In this document: one piece after another, positions 35,861 to 42,181 of the stretch
How the letters are laid out: each line of letters starts with the position of its first letter
Position numbering within the stretch: position 1 is the stretch's first letter
Source: Terriglobus albidus
GTDB taxonomy: Bacteria; Acidobacteriota; Terriglobia; Terriglobales; Acidobacteriaceae
DNA: 42,181 nt
Assembly: GCF_025685425.1 (NCBI RefSeq)
Contig: NZ_JAGTAS010000034.1
Location: 1-42,181, forward strand
Direction: 5' to 3'
The notes under the pieces: generated by a model
What the model was told of the DNA's origin: nothing
Databases searched by the model: none
The model's input: the letters and a program-made list of their open reading frames with translations, nothing else
Made by a program: the position numbers and the translations under genes

Positions 35861-35950
35861 CGCGCTCCGCGCGAATGCCTTGCTTAAGGGCACGGCTTCA
35901 GCCGTGCCGAAACAGAAGCCGCAAAACACGCGGCTTTAGCCGCTGAGGTA
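35861..35950. repeat. REP-A copy 5 (single unit, overlapping a coding end)
   Basis: A GCGC hairpin, GCTTAAGGGCACGGCTTCAG with its hairpin (35882-35908) and GCGGCTTTAGCCGCTGAGGT (35930-35949) form one unit without its inverted partner. On the minus strand it encodes the last ~23 residues and the stop codon of the DUF2147 protein. Confidence 0.85.
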
Positions 35951-36396
35951 CCGCTTAAAAAACCATCACCCGTACAAGCACTCACATTCCCCGGCCTGCT
36001 CCACACCTCAGTCCTTCCAAACAGCTTGATCCCAACATACCCACGCAACTCCAATCGATCTCCACTCCGCGTCATCGAGCCGTGATACGTCTTCCCCGAT
36101 TTCGGATCGTAAAGATAACCACCGTCCGCATGGTTCTGATCCGAGAGATGAAAGCCATGCCCGATCATCAGGCCACACAATGGCTGGTTACGTTTCGCCG
36201 CATCCGGATTATTGCTATCGAACGGCGTAGGGGCCTGGCGGCTGATCGCAATCAGCCGCGCACACAACTCCTGACCGCACGGCGCAATACGGATGACGGA
36301 TCCCGTGGGCTCCACCCAATCACCCAACACACCGGGCTGCTCGGCCTGCAATGTGGCCGCAATTATGAGAAAGATACCGGCAATCAGCCTCAGCAT
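35884..36396 (-). CDS. DUF2147-family secreted protein with a REP-encoded C-terminal tail
   Basis: A 170-residue exported protein. Residues 1-19 are a signal peptide (MLRLIAGIFLIIAATLQA). The DUF2147 pattern follows: GVLGDWVEP, IRIAPCGQELCARLI, GYLYDPKSGKTYHGSM, LELRGYVGIKLFGRTEVWSR. The family is an uncharacterised beta-barrel-like fold. The final 23 or so residues (from about SGTSAAKAACF) are encoded by a REP-A unit and are unlike the family, so the original stop was probably lost. The ATG at 36396 has GAGGG just upstream and lies 7 bases after the ketosynthase stop, making it the last gene of the polyketide operon. Its role there is unknown. Confidence 0.85.
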   Translation of the reverse strand: MLRLIAGIFLIIAATLQAEQPGVLGDWVEPTGSVIRIAPCGQELCARLIAISRQAPTPFDSNNPDAAKRNQPLCGLMIGHGFHLSDQNHADGGYLYDPKSGKTYHGSMTRSGDRLELRGYVGIKLFGRTEVWSRPGNVSACTGDGFLSGTSAAKAACFAASVSARLKPCP

Positions 36397-36403
36397 AGAT
36401 CCC

Positions 36404-37618
36404 TCAAACGGAGCGAAAGGCCAGCACCGCATTCAGTCCGCCAAAGGCGAAGGAGTTAGACAGTGCGAGCACCGGCTCACTGGTTCGCTCTAGCGCTCGC
36501 GGTTCACCGGTAATCACATCGAGTGCGAGCTCTGGGTCGATCTCGCTGGCATGCGCTGTATGCGGCAGTTCGCCATGCTGTAAGGCAAGCACAGTCGCTA
36601 CGGCCTCCAGCGCTCCAGAGGCGCCCATCGCATGGCCGTGCGTCGACTTGGTGGAGGTCACCGGAATCCTGCCTGTCTCCTCTTCAAAGACCATGTGGAT
36701 CGCCTCCGCCTCTGTCCCGTCATTGACGACGGTTCCTGTGCCGTGTGCATTGATGTGGCGAACGGGTGCGCGTAGATCGCCGCAGTCCAGCAGAGCAGTG
36801 CGCATGGCGGCGGCCGCTCCACTGGGTGCAGGCTGGGTGATGTGCCGCGCATCCGAAGACATACCGAAGCCGGCGATCTCTCCCAGTACAAGCGCTCCTC
36901 GCCGTAGCGCGCTCTCCATCTCTTCCAGAACCAGCACAGCCGAGCCTTCCCCCAGCGTCATGCCGTCGCGGTCTTTGGCGAAAGGACGGCTGAAGGTGGG
37001 TGAGACCACACGCAGGCTGTTCCATGCCCGCAGAAAGCCGAAGGTCAAGGGAGCGTCATGACCCCCGGTGATCGCAGCGTCTACCATGCCGGAGCGCACC
37101 ATGTGAAAGGCCTGGCCAATAGCGTGCGTCGCGGACGCACATGCGGTGGAGACAGTATAGGCAGGCCCGGTGATGCCATACTCCATCGAGACCAGGCTGG
37201 TGCCCGCATTGGCCATCGCACGCGGCACCGTAAGCGGATGAACGCGCGCGCCCTGCGTGTAAAGCTTCTCCAGCGCCGGCTCTTCCGCCGTTCTGCCGCC
37301 CGCGGAGCAGCCGAAGACAACAGCAATACGGCTGCCGTCGAGCGTAGCCGGCATGCCAGACTCTTCAATCGCCTCATGCGCCGCCACGAGAGCAAACTGC
37401 GATGAGCGCTCGGAGAGCAGCATCTGGTCAGGAGAGAGCAGCTCCTCGGGCCGGAAATCCTCCACCCGTGCCGTAGAGCTGAAGTTCAACCCAACGCGCT
37501 CCTCCTCCGGGAGAGGAAGAAAGCCGTCTCTGCCTTCGCGCAGCGCATGGAAGAATCTCTCCGTGCCGATGCCGATGGCGGTCACACAGCCCATGCCCGT
37601 AATCGCAACACGTCTCAT
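36404..37618 (-). CDS. Beta-ketoacyl-ACP synthase (KAS II/FabF-like)
   Basis: A 404-residue condensing enzyme with an intact active site: Cys160 in VSTACASATHAIG, His292 in AHGTGT, Lys324 in STKS and His329 in HGHAMGASG. It is therefore a catalytic ketosynthase, not a chain-length factor. It extends acyl chains on an ACP with malonyl-ACP. Its ATG overlaps the ACP stop by 4 bases (ATGA). In this operon it probably builds or selects an acyl chain on the dedicated ACP for the type III PKS, or acts after it; that is inference. The divergence from housekeeping FabF (RSSQFALVAAHEAIEESGMP region) suggests a secondary-metabolite role. Confidence 0.92.
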   Translation of the reverse strand: MRRVAITGMGCVTAIGIGTERFFHALREGRDGFLPLPEEERVGLNFSSTARVEDFRPEELLSPDQMLLSERSSQFALVAAHEAIEESGMPATLDGSRIAVVFGCSAGGRTAEEPALEKLYTQGARVHPLTVPRAMANAGTSLVSMEYGITGPAYTVSTACASATHAIGQAFHMVRSGMVDAAITGGHDAPLTFGFLRAWNSLRVVSPTFSRPFAKDRDGMTLGEGSAVLVLEEMESALRRGALVLGEIAGFGMSSDARHITQPAPSGAAAAMRTALLDCGDLRAPVRHINAHGTGTVVNDGTEAEAIHMVFEEETGRIPVTSTKSTHGHAMGASGALEAVATVLALQHGELPHTAHASEIDPELALDVITGEPRALERTSEPVLALSNSFAFGGLNAVLAFRSV

Positions 37619-37911
37619 ACCGGGCTCGTTTGCGAATCGGCCGTGACAGGTTTCGCCGCAACCGCCTGTTGAATCGCCGCCGCCATGGCGCCAATGGTAT
37701 GAACCGTGGCCAGCGCGCTCTCTGGAATGGCGATGTCGTACGCTTCTTCCACATCGAAGGCCAGCGTTACCTTATCCAGCGAGTCGAGCCCGATCTCCTT
37801 AAAGGTCGAAGCAGGTGAGAGCGTCTCCGGCGGAACCTTCTTGGCCGCAGCGATCAGTTCAATGCAGCGTTGCTGGATTGTTTCCAGTTGCTGGATTTTT
37901 TCCATCTCCAT
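37615..37911 (-). CDS. Acyl carrier protein
   Basis: A 98-residue carrier with the phosphopantetheine site GLDSLDKV (Ser44). The usual helix pattern follows (TLAFDVEEAYDIAIPE). The Pro/Ala-rich tail after residue 85 is longer than in housekeeping AcpP. AGGAG lies seven bases before the ATG. The stop of the upstream FAD oxidoreductase gene and this start share one base (TGATG). It is followed by the ketosynthase with a 4-base overlap. A dedicated ACP beside a type III PKS is unusual, because those enzymes normally use CoA esters. Confidence 0.93.
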   Translation of the reverse strand: MEMEKIQQLETIQQRCIELIAAAKKVPPETLSPASTFKEIGLDSLDKVTLAFDVEEAYDIAIPESALATVHTIGAMAAAIQQAVAAKPVTADSQTSPV

Positions 37912-39077
37912 CAGATATCTCCTGCACAGCGGTGAAATGAGGGGTAAGGCGAACTGCGGTGACTGTCACCAATCTTCAAAAAGTGTGATGGAACGCGGGT
38001 CCATGAGGCAATCCACGCCATCGCGCCCGGATACAGACGGAGCGCATGCGCAAGCACAGGCATCGAAACCATGCATCGCGAGAGCGCCGTCGCAAACCGC
38101 ACGGGCCGCTTTAGTTGCCGCGCCAGGATAGCCTGATACGTGTGCGCCGTCACGCCGCGACGATACGCATCCGCGGCGAGAAACGCGGAGTGCAGCGCGA
38201 TCGACATACCGTCGCCCGTAAAAGACGGCATCACTGCACTCTGGTCACCGAGATACCACGGCTCAGTCTCGGAGGAGATGCGACGATATCCGTAGGGAAT
38301 GGATGACAGCGTGATCGGCCTGGAACGTAACTGCACTGCACCCGCAAGCCTGCGTTCCAAATGAGCGGACGATACCACCGCATGTGCAAGCACGCGGCTC
38401 CACTCGGCGCCGCAATCTCGTAAGGATTTTTTGGTGAGCAATAGGCTGAGGTTGGCGCAGCCCGAGCCGGCGAGTTGCAACCCTGCGTAGCCGCCGGGGA
38501 AGAGAATCAGCTCTACCCAGTCACGTAAGCGCTCCTCTTGTTCCGCAGCCAACCGGAAGTACATCTTGAAGGCGACAAGGTCGTTCTGTGAACCCCCGGT
38601 ACGCTTCCGTCCGCGAAGATCGTGCTTGCCCGTAGCGAGAAAGGCGTCCTTCGCTGTCTCCTCCGTTCCATCGCTAAGACGTATGCTCCATTCACCTGGG
38701 GCACCTGTAAGCTGCTCCACGCTCGTTCCTCGTACCACGGCAACACCACTTTCAGCGGCACGCTGCAGCAGATGTTCGTCGACGATCCTGCGCGGAAGAG
38801 AAAGCCCGGCGAAGGGAAGAGGACACTCGGCAAGAACCTCCCGCGCCGCCAGCCGTACCGCACCGATGGGGACAGCTCCAAGCGCACGTAGGTCCACGCC
38901 CAGAGCGGCAAGATAGCGAACTCCTTCTTCGCTGAAGAACTCGCCGCACATCTTGTCCTGCGCTGCAGTTGTCTTCTCAAACAGCATGACGCTGCGGCCC
39001 TGGCCGGCAAGCATTGTGCCAAGCGCCGCGCCGGCAGGGCCGCCGCCGGCGATGATGACATCGAGCATCGCCCTCAT
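37911..39077 (-). CDS. FAD-dependent oxidoreductase (geranylgeranyl-reductase / aromatic hydroxylase-like)
   Basis: A 388-residue flavoprotein of the p-hydroxybenzoate-hydroxylase fold. The FAD-binding Rossmann motif is GGGPAG (11-16), followed by LFEK. A second FAD motif reads GDQSAVMPSFTGDGMSIAL. The fold includes monooxygenases that hydroxylate phenols and reductases that saturate prenyl chains. By analogy with the Streptomyces srs gene set (type III PKS, methyltransferase, flavin hydroxylase), hydroxylation of a phenolic lipid is attractive but unproven. The ATG at 39077 overlaps the methyltransferase stop by 4 bases; later Met codons are possible. Two Cys residues near CGEFFSEEG are noteworthy. 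Confidence 0.87.
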   Translation of the reverse strand: MRAMLDVIIAGGGPAGAALGTMLAGQGRSVMLFEKTTAAQDKMCGEFFSEEGVRYLAALGVDLRALGAVPIGAVRLAAREVLAECPLPFAGLSLPRRIVDEHLLQRAAESGVAVVRGTSVEQLTGAPGEWSIRLSDGTEETAKDAFLATGKHDLRGRKRTGGSQNDLVAFKMYFRLAAEQEERLRDWVELILFPGGYAGLQLAGSGCANLSLLLTKKSLRDCGAEWSRVLAHAVVSSAHLERRLAGAVQLRSRPITLSSIPYGYRRISSETEPWYLGDQSAVMPSFTGDGMSIALHSAFLAADAYRRGVTAHTYQAILARQLKRPVRFATALSRCMVSMPVLAHALRLYPGAMAWIASWTRVPSHFLKIGDSHRSSPYPSFHRCAGDI

Positions 39078-39784
39078 AGCTTCCGCCTCGAAACACACAG
39101 GCGGGCAAATGGCTTTTCCTCAATGCGGATCTCGCTCATGGGAAGTCCTGCCGCACGACACATCCGCTCCCAGTCCTCCGCCAGAAACGCTCTGCGAACC
39201 GATACCGGCCCATCATGACGCACGAAGCGATGCCATCGCAACGCCCAGGCCATCACCTTGAAGCTGTAATACGCCCGGGCGCTGCGGCGAAGATCGTTGA
39301 TGAACCATCCGCCGGTGGCCTTCGCCTCCATCCATGCCAGGAAACGCACAATCTGCTCTTCGGTCAGATGATGCGTCAGCAGCGAGCTGACAATCAACGT
39401 CGCGGGTCCCCGGTACGTGAAGACATCTCCGGTCATCCACGCAATGGCAGAGTCCTTCGGAGTGAACTCTTTCGCCGCCTGAGCCGCATGCGGATTCAGA
39501 TCGATGCCTGTGAGCTTTACGCTGCGTCCACGAGCGAACTCCGAAGCTTCCACGGCACGCAGCAGACCTCCACCGCCGCTGCCTACATCCAGCAGGTGAA
39601 CGGGACCGCTGCAGCACTGCAGCGACTCTTCAATCCATGCGAGCGAGGGCGCATATCCACTCAGCACGCGATTCACCTCTTCCAGATCACGCAGGCAGTC
39701 ACGAAACACCGGATAGGCACACGGCTCATCCATCCACTCCGAAAGGTGGGCCCGCTGGCTGAAGTCCTTCCGTTCAGACAGCAT
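39074..39784 (-). CDS. Class I SAM-dependent methyltransferase
   Basis: A 236-residue enzyme. SAM motif I is DVGSGGGG (66-73). The acidic motif LTGIDLNPHA and later blocks (AWMTGDVFTY, IVSSLLTHHLTEEQIVRFL) follow, as in UbiE/Coq5-like small-molecule methyltransferases. It overlaps the type III PKS stop by 11 bases. The likely substrate is the polyketide product, as in alkylresorcinol pathways, or its hydroxylated form; this is inference. The start is ATG at 39784, inside the PKS coding end, so translation is coupled. Confidence 0.9.
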   Translation of the reverse strand: MLSERKDFSQRAHLSEWMDEPCAYPVFRDCLRDLEEVNRVLSGYAPSLAWIEESLQCCSGPVHLLDVGSGGGGLLRAVEASEFARGRSVKLTGIDLNPHAAQAAKEFTPKDSAIAWMTGDVFTYRGPATLIVSSLLTHHLTEEQIVRFLAWMEAKATGGWFINDLRRSARAYYSFKVMAWALRWHRFVRHDGPVSVRRAFLAEDWERMCRAAGLPMSEIRIEEKPFARLCVSRRKL

Positions 39785-40832
39785 GGAACTCCATCGTCTC
39801 CGCCGTAAGCCCCGGGCCGAACGACATCGCCAGACCTTTCTCTCCCGCCTGTGCCGAGCGCATCAGCTCCTCCAGGACAAACATCACTGTCGCGGAAGAC
39901 ATATTGCCATAACTGCGCAGCACCTGACGTGACGCGGTCAACGCTTCCGCCGGAAGTCCCAGCCCACGTTCCACCGCATCCAGCACCGAGTTGCCACCGG
40001 GATGAATCGCCCACAGCGAAGTGTCATTGTTTGCAAGCTCTCCTCCTGCCTGCCGCAGCCACTTCTCAATCTCGCCGGGTACCTGTCCTGAGAGATGCAT
40101 CAGGAAGCCTCCATCGCCGATACGCCAGGTGATCAGATTGCGTGTGCCCTCGACCATGACAGTGCGGAACGCATCCATGGCCAGACCACCCGGCTCGGCC
40201 GAGATCAGGCTGACCGCGCAGCCATCGCCGAAGATCAGAAAAGACAACACCTCCGCCAGATCCTGTGACTCCTGCAGATGCAGGGTGCACAGCTCCAGGT
40301 TTACCAGCAGAACGCTCTCATCCGGCGCGGACCGGACAATGTGTTGCGCCTGACGCAGACCGTTGATAGCGGCATAGCAACCCATGAATCCGACCATCGT
40401 CCGCGAGACATCGCGTGACAGACCGAGATAGTCGATGATCGCGAAATCCAACCCCGGCGCATAGTGGCCGGTGCACGAGGTCACGATCACATGACGAATG
40501 CGGCTCCGTTCCTCAGGGGTCAGGTGAAGGCGATCGAGAGTTTTGTGAAGCAGCCGCGGAGCCCATCGTTCATAGACGCGCATGCGCTCCTCGGTGCCGG
40601 GAAAGCGATTCAGTTGATAGAACTCATTCGCATTGACAGCATCGCCGGCAAAGGGCGGCACGACCTGCAGCACGGAGTAGCGCCGCTCGATCTCAGCCTT
40701 TGCCGCCATGCGATGAAAGAGTGACCTTGCACGATCATCCTGCAGTAGTTTTCCGGCAAAGGCGACGAAGGCTCCATGAACCTCATGTTCCGGAGCCGCG
40801 GTTGCAATGCGATGAATAAAGGCCTGGGTCAC
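39774..40832 (-). CDS. Type III polyketide synthase (chalcone/stilbene synthase-like)
   Basis: A 352-residue homodimeric ketosynthase that extends an acyl starter with malonyl-CoA and folds it to a pyrone, resorcinol or other ring. The catalytic triad is complete: Cys152 (GFMGCYAAINGLRQA), His277 (LWAIHPGGNSVLDAV) and Asn310 (RSYGNMSSATVMFV). TSCTGHYAPGLDF and GDGCAVSLIS complete the family signatures. Length is slightly under plant CHS. It is the first gene of the operon; the start is a GTG with a weak ribosome site. A divergent H-NOX-like gene lies 404 bases upstream. The starter, chain length and product cannot be predicted from the sequence alone. Confidence 0.94.
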   Translation of the reverse strand: MTQAFIHRIATAAPEHEVHGAFVAFAGKLLQDDRARSLFHRMAAKAEIERRYSVLQVVPPFAGDAVNANEFYQLNRFPGTEERMRVYERWAPRLLHKTLDRLHLTPEERSRIRHVIVTSCTGHYAPGLDFAIIDYLGLSRDVSRTMVGFMGCYAAINGLRQAQHIVRSAPDESVLLVNLELCTLHLQESQDLAEVLSFLIFGDGCAVSLISAEPGGLAMDAFRTVMVEGTRNLITWRIGDGGFLMHLSGQVPGEIEKWLRQAGGELANNDTSLWAIHPGGNSVLDAVERGLGLPAEALTASRQVLRSYGNMSSATVMFVLEELMRSAQAGEKGLAMSFGPGLTAETMEFHAV

Positions 40833-40930
40833 GATGTCTCAGTATCTTAGACGCTCGCTTCTGAGCGCTTGAAGAATATGGATGTAACTCTCTTGTCATT
40901 GCGGTCGGGTGAGGAGGACGACGGAATTTT

Positions 40931-40957
40931 GGGTGTGGGTTGGGTGGGTTGGGTGGG
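40931..40957 (+). other. G-quadruplex motif in the divergent promoter region
   Basis: Six GGG tracts in 27 bases are separated by loops of 1 to 3 bases (TGT, TT, T, TT, T). Only four are needed for a quadruplex. It lies about 100 bases upstream of the PKS start and runs directly into a family C repeat. It may affect transcription of the PKS operon or simply reflect slippage of a GGGTT unit. Confidence 0.7.
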
Positions 40958-41103
40958 AGCAGCGGGCTTCAGCCCGCTGAATAAGGCGTAAAAAGTAGAT
41001 AGGCTTTAGCCTTGGGCCTTTATTCTCCGAGACGAAAAGCCCAGGGCTAAAGCCCATTGCTTTCAGAGCGAATAACGGTGGGCTGAAGCCCACCTCTCCC
41101 ATC
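40951..41103. repeat. Family C repeat, copy 4
   Basis: GGGTGGGAGCAGCGGGCTTC with its hairpin, inner arms GGCTTTAGCCTTGGGCC and AGCCCAGGGCTAAAGCCC, and the right end GGGCTGAAGCCCACCTCTCC. It lies between the PKS operon and the H-NOX-like gene. The remaining 41104-41236 has no recognised element. Confidence 0.82.
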
Positions 41104-41236
41104 CAAAAAACGAAAACGATCTGTCGACACACCCCAAAATCTTTCGTACCGTGCCCATGGTTCGATTTACACCAAGCTCTCTCATCCCTTGCCCCCACAC
41201 GCCGATGAGGCGAAGAAGCACCTGAGGGAAGTAACT

Positions 41237-41809
41237 GTGAAGGGCATCATATTTAACTGGCTCGAAGAGATCGTCACCGCGGAGTTCGACTCTGATGTGT
41301 GGGACGACCTGTTGGATCAGGCCGAGAGCGATGGTATCTATGCCTCGTTTGGCAGTTATCCGGACGACGAGCTCATACTTCTGGTGCAGGTCACGGCCAA
41401 CCGGCTCGGCAAGACTGAGGTGGAGACCTGGCTCTGGCTTGGACGGCGAGCTGTGCCTCTGATGGCCATCCACTATCCTATGTTGTTCGCAGCGGCAACT
41501 ACACTGAGGGATCTGTTGCTCGACCCGGAACTGGGAATGATGAATATGGCGGAGATCTTCCCGGAGCTCACCGTTTGCGAAGGTGACAACCAAACGCTGC
41601 TGGTGGGCTACCGCTCGCACCTCAATCTATGCGGATTGGTTGAAGGCCTGACCATGGGTGCAGCGGAATACTTTGGCGATGACATCGAGCTCGATCGGCT
41701 GAAGTGTGCCAACCAGGAAGACGACACCTGCCTTTATCGCGTTCGGTTCCTGAGCTCAGACAACGAACCTCTCGATATGGAAGACTCAAAGTTCGTTTTA
41801 TTTCTGTAG
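41237..41809 (+). CDS. Stand-alone H-NOX (heme-NO-binding)-like protein with an altered heme pocket
   Basis: A 190-residue cytoplasmic protein matching the H-NOX fold end to end: KGIIFNWLEEIV at the start, LGRRAVPLMAIHYPMLF and TLRDLLLD in the middle, GYRSHLNLCGLVEGLTMGAA near the end, and CANQEDDTCLYRVRF at the C-terminus. In gap-free alignment by eye to the family pattern, the proximal heme His corresponds to Met101. The YxSxR propionate motif becomes Y125-R-S127-H-L129, losing the Arg. So heme may be bound through Met, bound weakly or not at all. I chose GTG at 41237 because the family starts at KG-I and GAGGGA lies upstream. No kinase or cyclase partner is adjacent. Confidence 0.85.
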   Translation: MKGIIFNWLEEIVTAEFDSDVWDDLLDQAESDGIYASFGSYPDDELILLVQVTANRLGKTEVETWLWLGRRAVPLMAIHYPMLFAAATTLRDLLLDPELGMMNMAEIFPELTVCEGDNQTLLVGYRSHLNLCGLVEGLTMGAAEYFGDDIELDRLKCANQEDDTCLYRVRFLSSDNEPLDMEDSKFVLFL

Positions 41810-41836
41810 GTCTCAGTCACTCGTTGCCCATTCTGC

Positions 41837-42052
41837 CCTCAGCGGCTAAAGCCGCCATCCGTGTAACTCCTGTACGGGACGGCTAAAGCCGTCCCCTTAA
41901 GCAAGACATTCGCACCTTTGGTGCGAAATGGTTGCGCTACGCGCAACAGAGTGATGCAGTATAAGTGTGATCCGTCGGCAACAAACACATATCTCTGGTT
42001 CGCGCGTAGCGCGATGTTTTGCTTAAGGGCACGGCTTTAGCCGTGCCGTATA
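41837..42052. repeat. REP-A copy 6, cut at its right end
   Basis: CCTCAGCGGCTAAAGCCGCC (41837), GGGACGGCTAAAGCCGTCCC and CTTAAGCAAGAC (41877-41908) begin the copy. A GCGC-rich middle and GCTTAAGGGCACGGCTTTAG with its hairpin (42021-42050) follow. The expected second hairpin, GCGGCTTTAGCCGC, is missing: IS-like motifs begin within 7 bases. Confidence 0.82.
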
Positions 42053-42056
42053 GGGG

Positions 42057-42106
42057 GTACAGACCGGGCAGATGGGTAACAGATTAGACCGGGGAGATAG
42101 GTAACA
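42057..42106 (-). mobile_element. IS-end-like tandem 25-bp motifs, right edge
   Basis: On the minus strand, TGTTACCTATCTCCCCGGTC and TGTTACCCATCTGCCCGGTC stand in tandem with a 25-base period, the same motifs as at 178-225 but inverted. The stop codon of a minus-strand gene at the right edge lies inside them. They interrupt a REP-A unit. This supports an IS end with the element extending to the right of the window. Confidence 0.55.
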
Positions 42107-42181
42107 CTTTCGCGAGGTCGAGCGGAGGCGTGTAGAAGTCAGGCATGCCTTGGAGAGCGAGCGGAGTGTTGGAAGAGCGTA
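42084..42181 (-). CDS. 3' end of a gene at the right edge, possibly a transposase (partial)
   Basis: A minus-strand frame enters from the right edge and ends at TAA (42084-42086). The visible 31 residues include PLALQGMPDFYTPPLDLAKV. I do not recognise the tail. Because the stop is within tandem terminal-repeat motifs, a transposase is the best guess. Only 98 bases are visible, so the frame is not certain. Confidence 0.4.
   Translation of the reverse strand, partial: RSSNTPLALQGMPDFYTPPLDLAKVLPISPV

Noticed and set aside
36404-37618. The ketosynthase as a chain-length factor or inactive decoy
   Set aside because: The active-site Cys160, both His and the Lys are all present.
6370-42052. CRISPR array
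   Set aside because: The repeats are hairpin elements in inverted pairs, dispersed over the window. None forms a run of regularly spaced direct repeats with unique spacers, and no cas genes are present.
178-42106. A 42-kb composite transposon bounded by the inverted IS-like ends
   Set aside because: In each case the coding sequence next to the motif lies on the outer side, so these look like ends of two separate elements facing outward. The content between them is ordinary chromosomal genes. It remains possible but is unsupported.
1-42181. tRNA or rRNA genes
   Set aside because: No cloverleaf with a TTC-containing T-loop and acceptor stem, and no ribosomal RNA-like stretch, was seen on either strand; a dedicated scan could still find a small RNA.

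Overview
The window looks like a chromosomal segment of an Acidobacteriota genome, most likely class Terriglobia (a Terriglobus/Granulicella/Edaphobacter-like organism). This is an inference from the gene content: two large outer-membrane receptors with N-terminal carboxypeptidase-regulatory-like domains, a PadR repressor beside an RND pump, a GT87 protein fused to a beta-propeller, and intergenic spaces packed with palindromic repeats. No ribosomal, tRNA or other RNA gene is visible.

Layout. 1-225: the 3' end of an unidentified gene, a terminator and IS-end-like repeats. 478-6962 (minus): an efflux operon (TolC-like, RND permease, periplasmic adaptor) with an upstream padR. 7200-12006: a small unknown protein, a PAP2 phosphatase, a tyrosine-phosphatase-like protein and a GT87/propeller membrane protein. 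12678-25031: two TonB-dependent receptors on either side of a two-subunit molybdenum hydroxylase (minus) and a GAF-PAS-GGDEF diguanylate cyclase. 25154-33818: a membrane protein of unknown role, a LytS/LytTR two-component pair preceded by a secreted lectin-like protein, a leucine-rich-repeat protein and two alpha/beta hydrolases. 34119-35662: transaldolase and a REP-associated tyrosine transposase (RAYT). 35884-40832 (minus): a tightly packed six-gene operon for a type III polyketide synthase, methyltransferase, FAD oxidoreductase, acyl carrier protein, ketosynthase and DUF2147 protein. 41237-41809: a divergent stand-alone H-NOX-like protein with an unusual heme pocket. 42057-42181: IS-end-like repeats and the 3' end of a second unidentified gene.

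The gaps between genes are largely filled by repeat families, named here for convenience. REP-A is a hairpin unit flanking the RAYT in inverted orientation and found elsewhere without it. Family B is an inverted-pair element of about 250-330 bp with six copies and one fragment. Family C is an inverted-pair element of about 140-180 bp with five copies. Family D is an element of about 112 bp with four copies and near-perfect terminal inverted repeats. Small hairpins (families E and F) are found alone or nested inside the others.

The most interesting items are the type III PKS operon with its own ACP and ketosynthase, the H-NOX-like protein with Met where the heme-ligating His should be, the RAYT/REP system with related intergenic elements, and a palindrome between the -35 and -10 of the efflux operon that may be the PadR operator. 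All functional statements rest on reading motifs by eye; no database search was possible.
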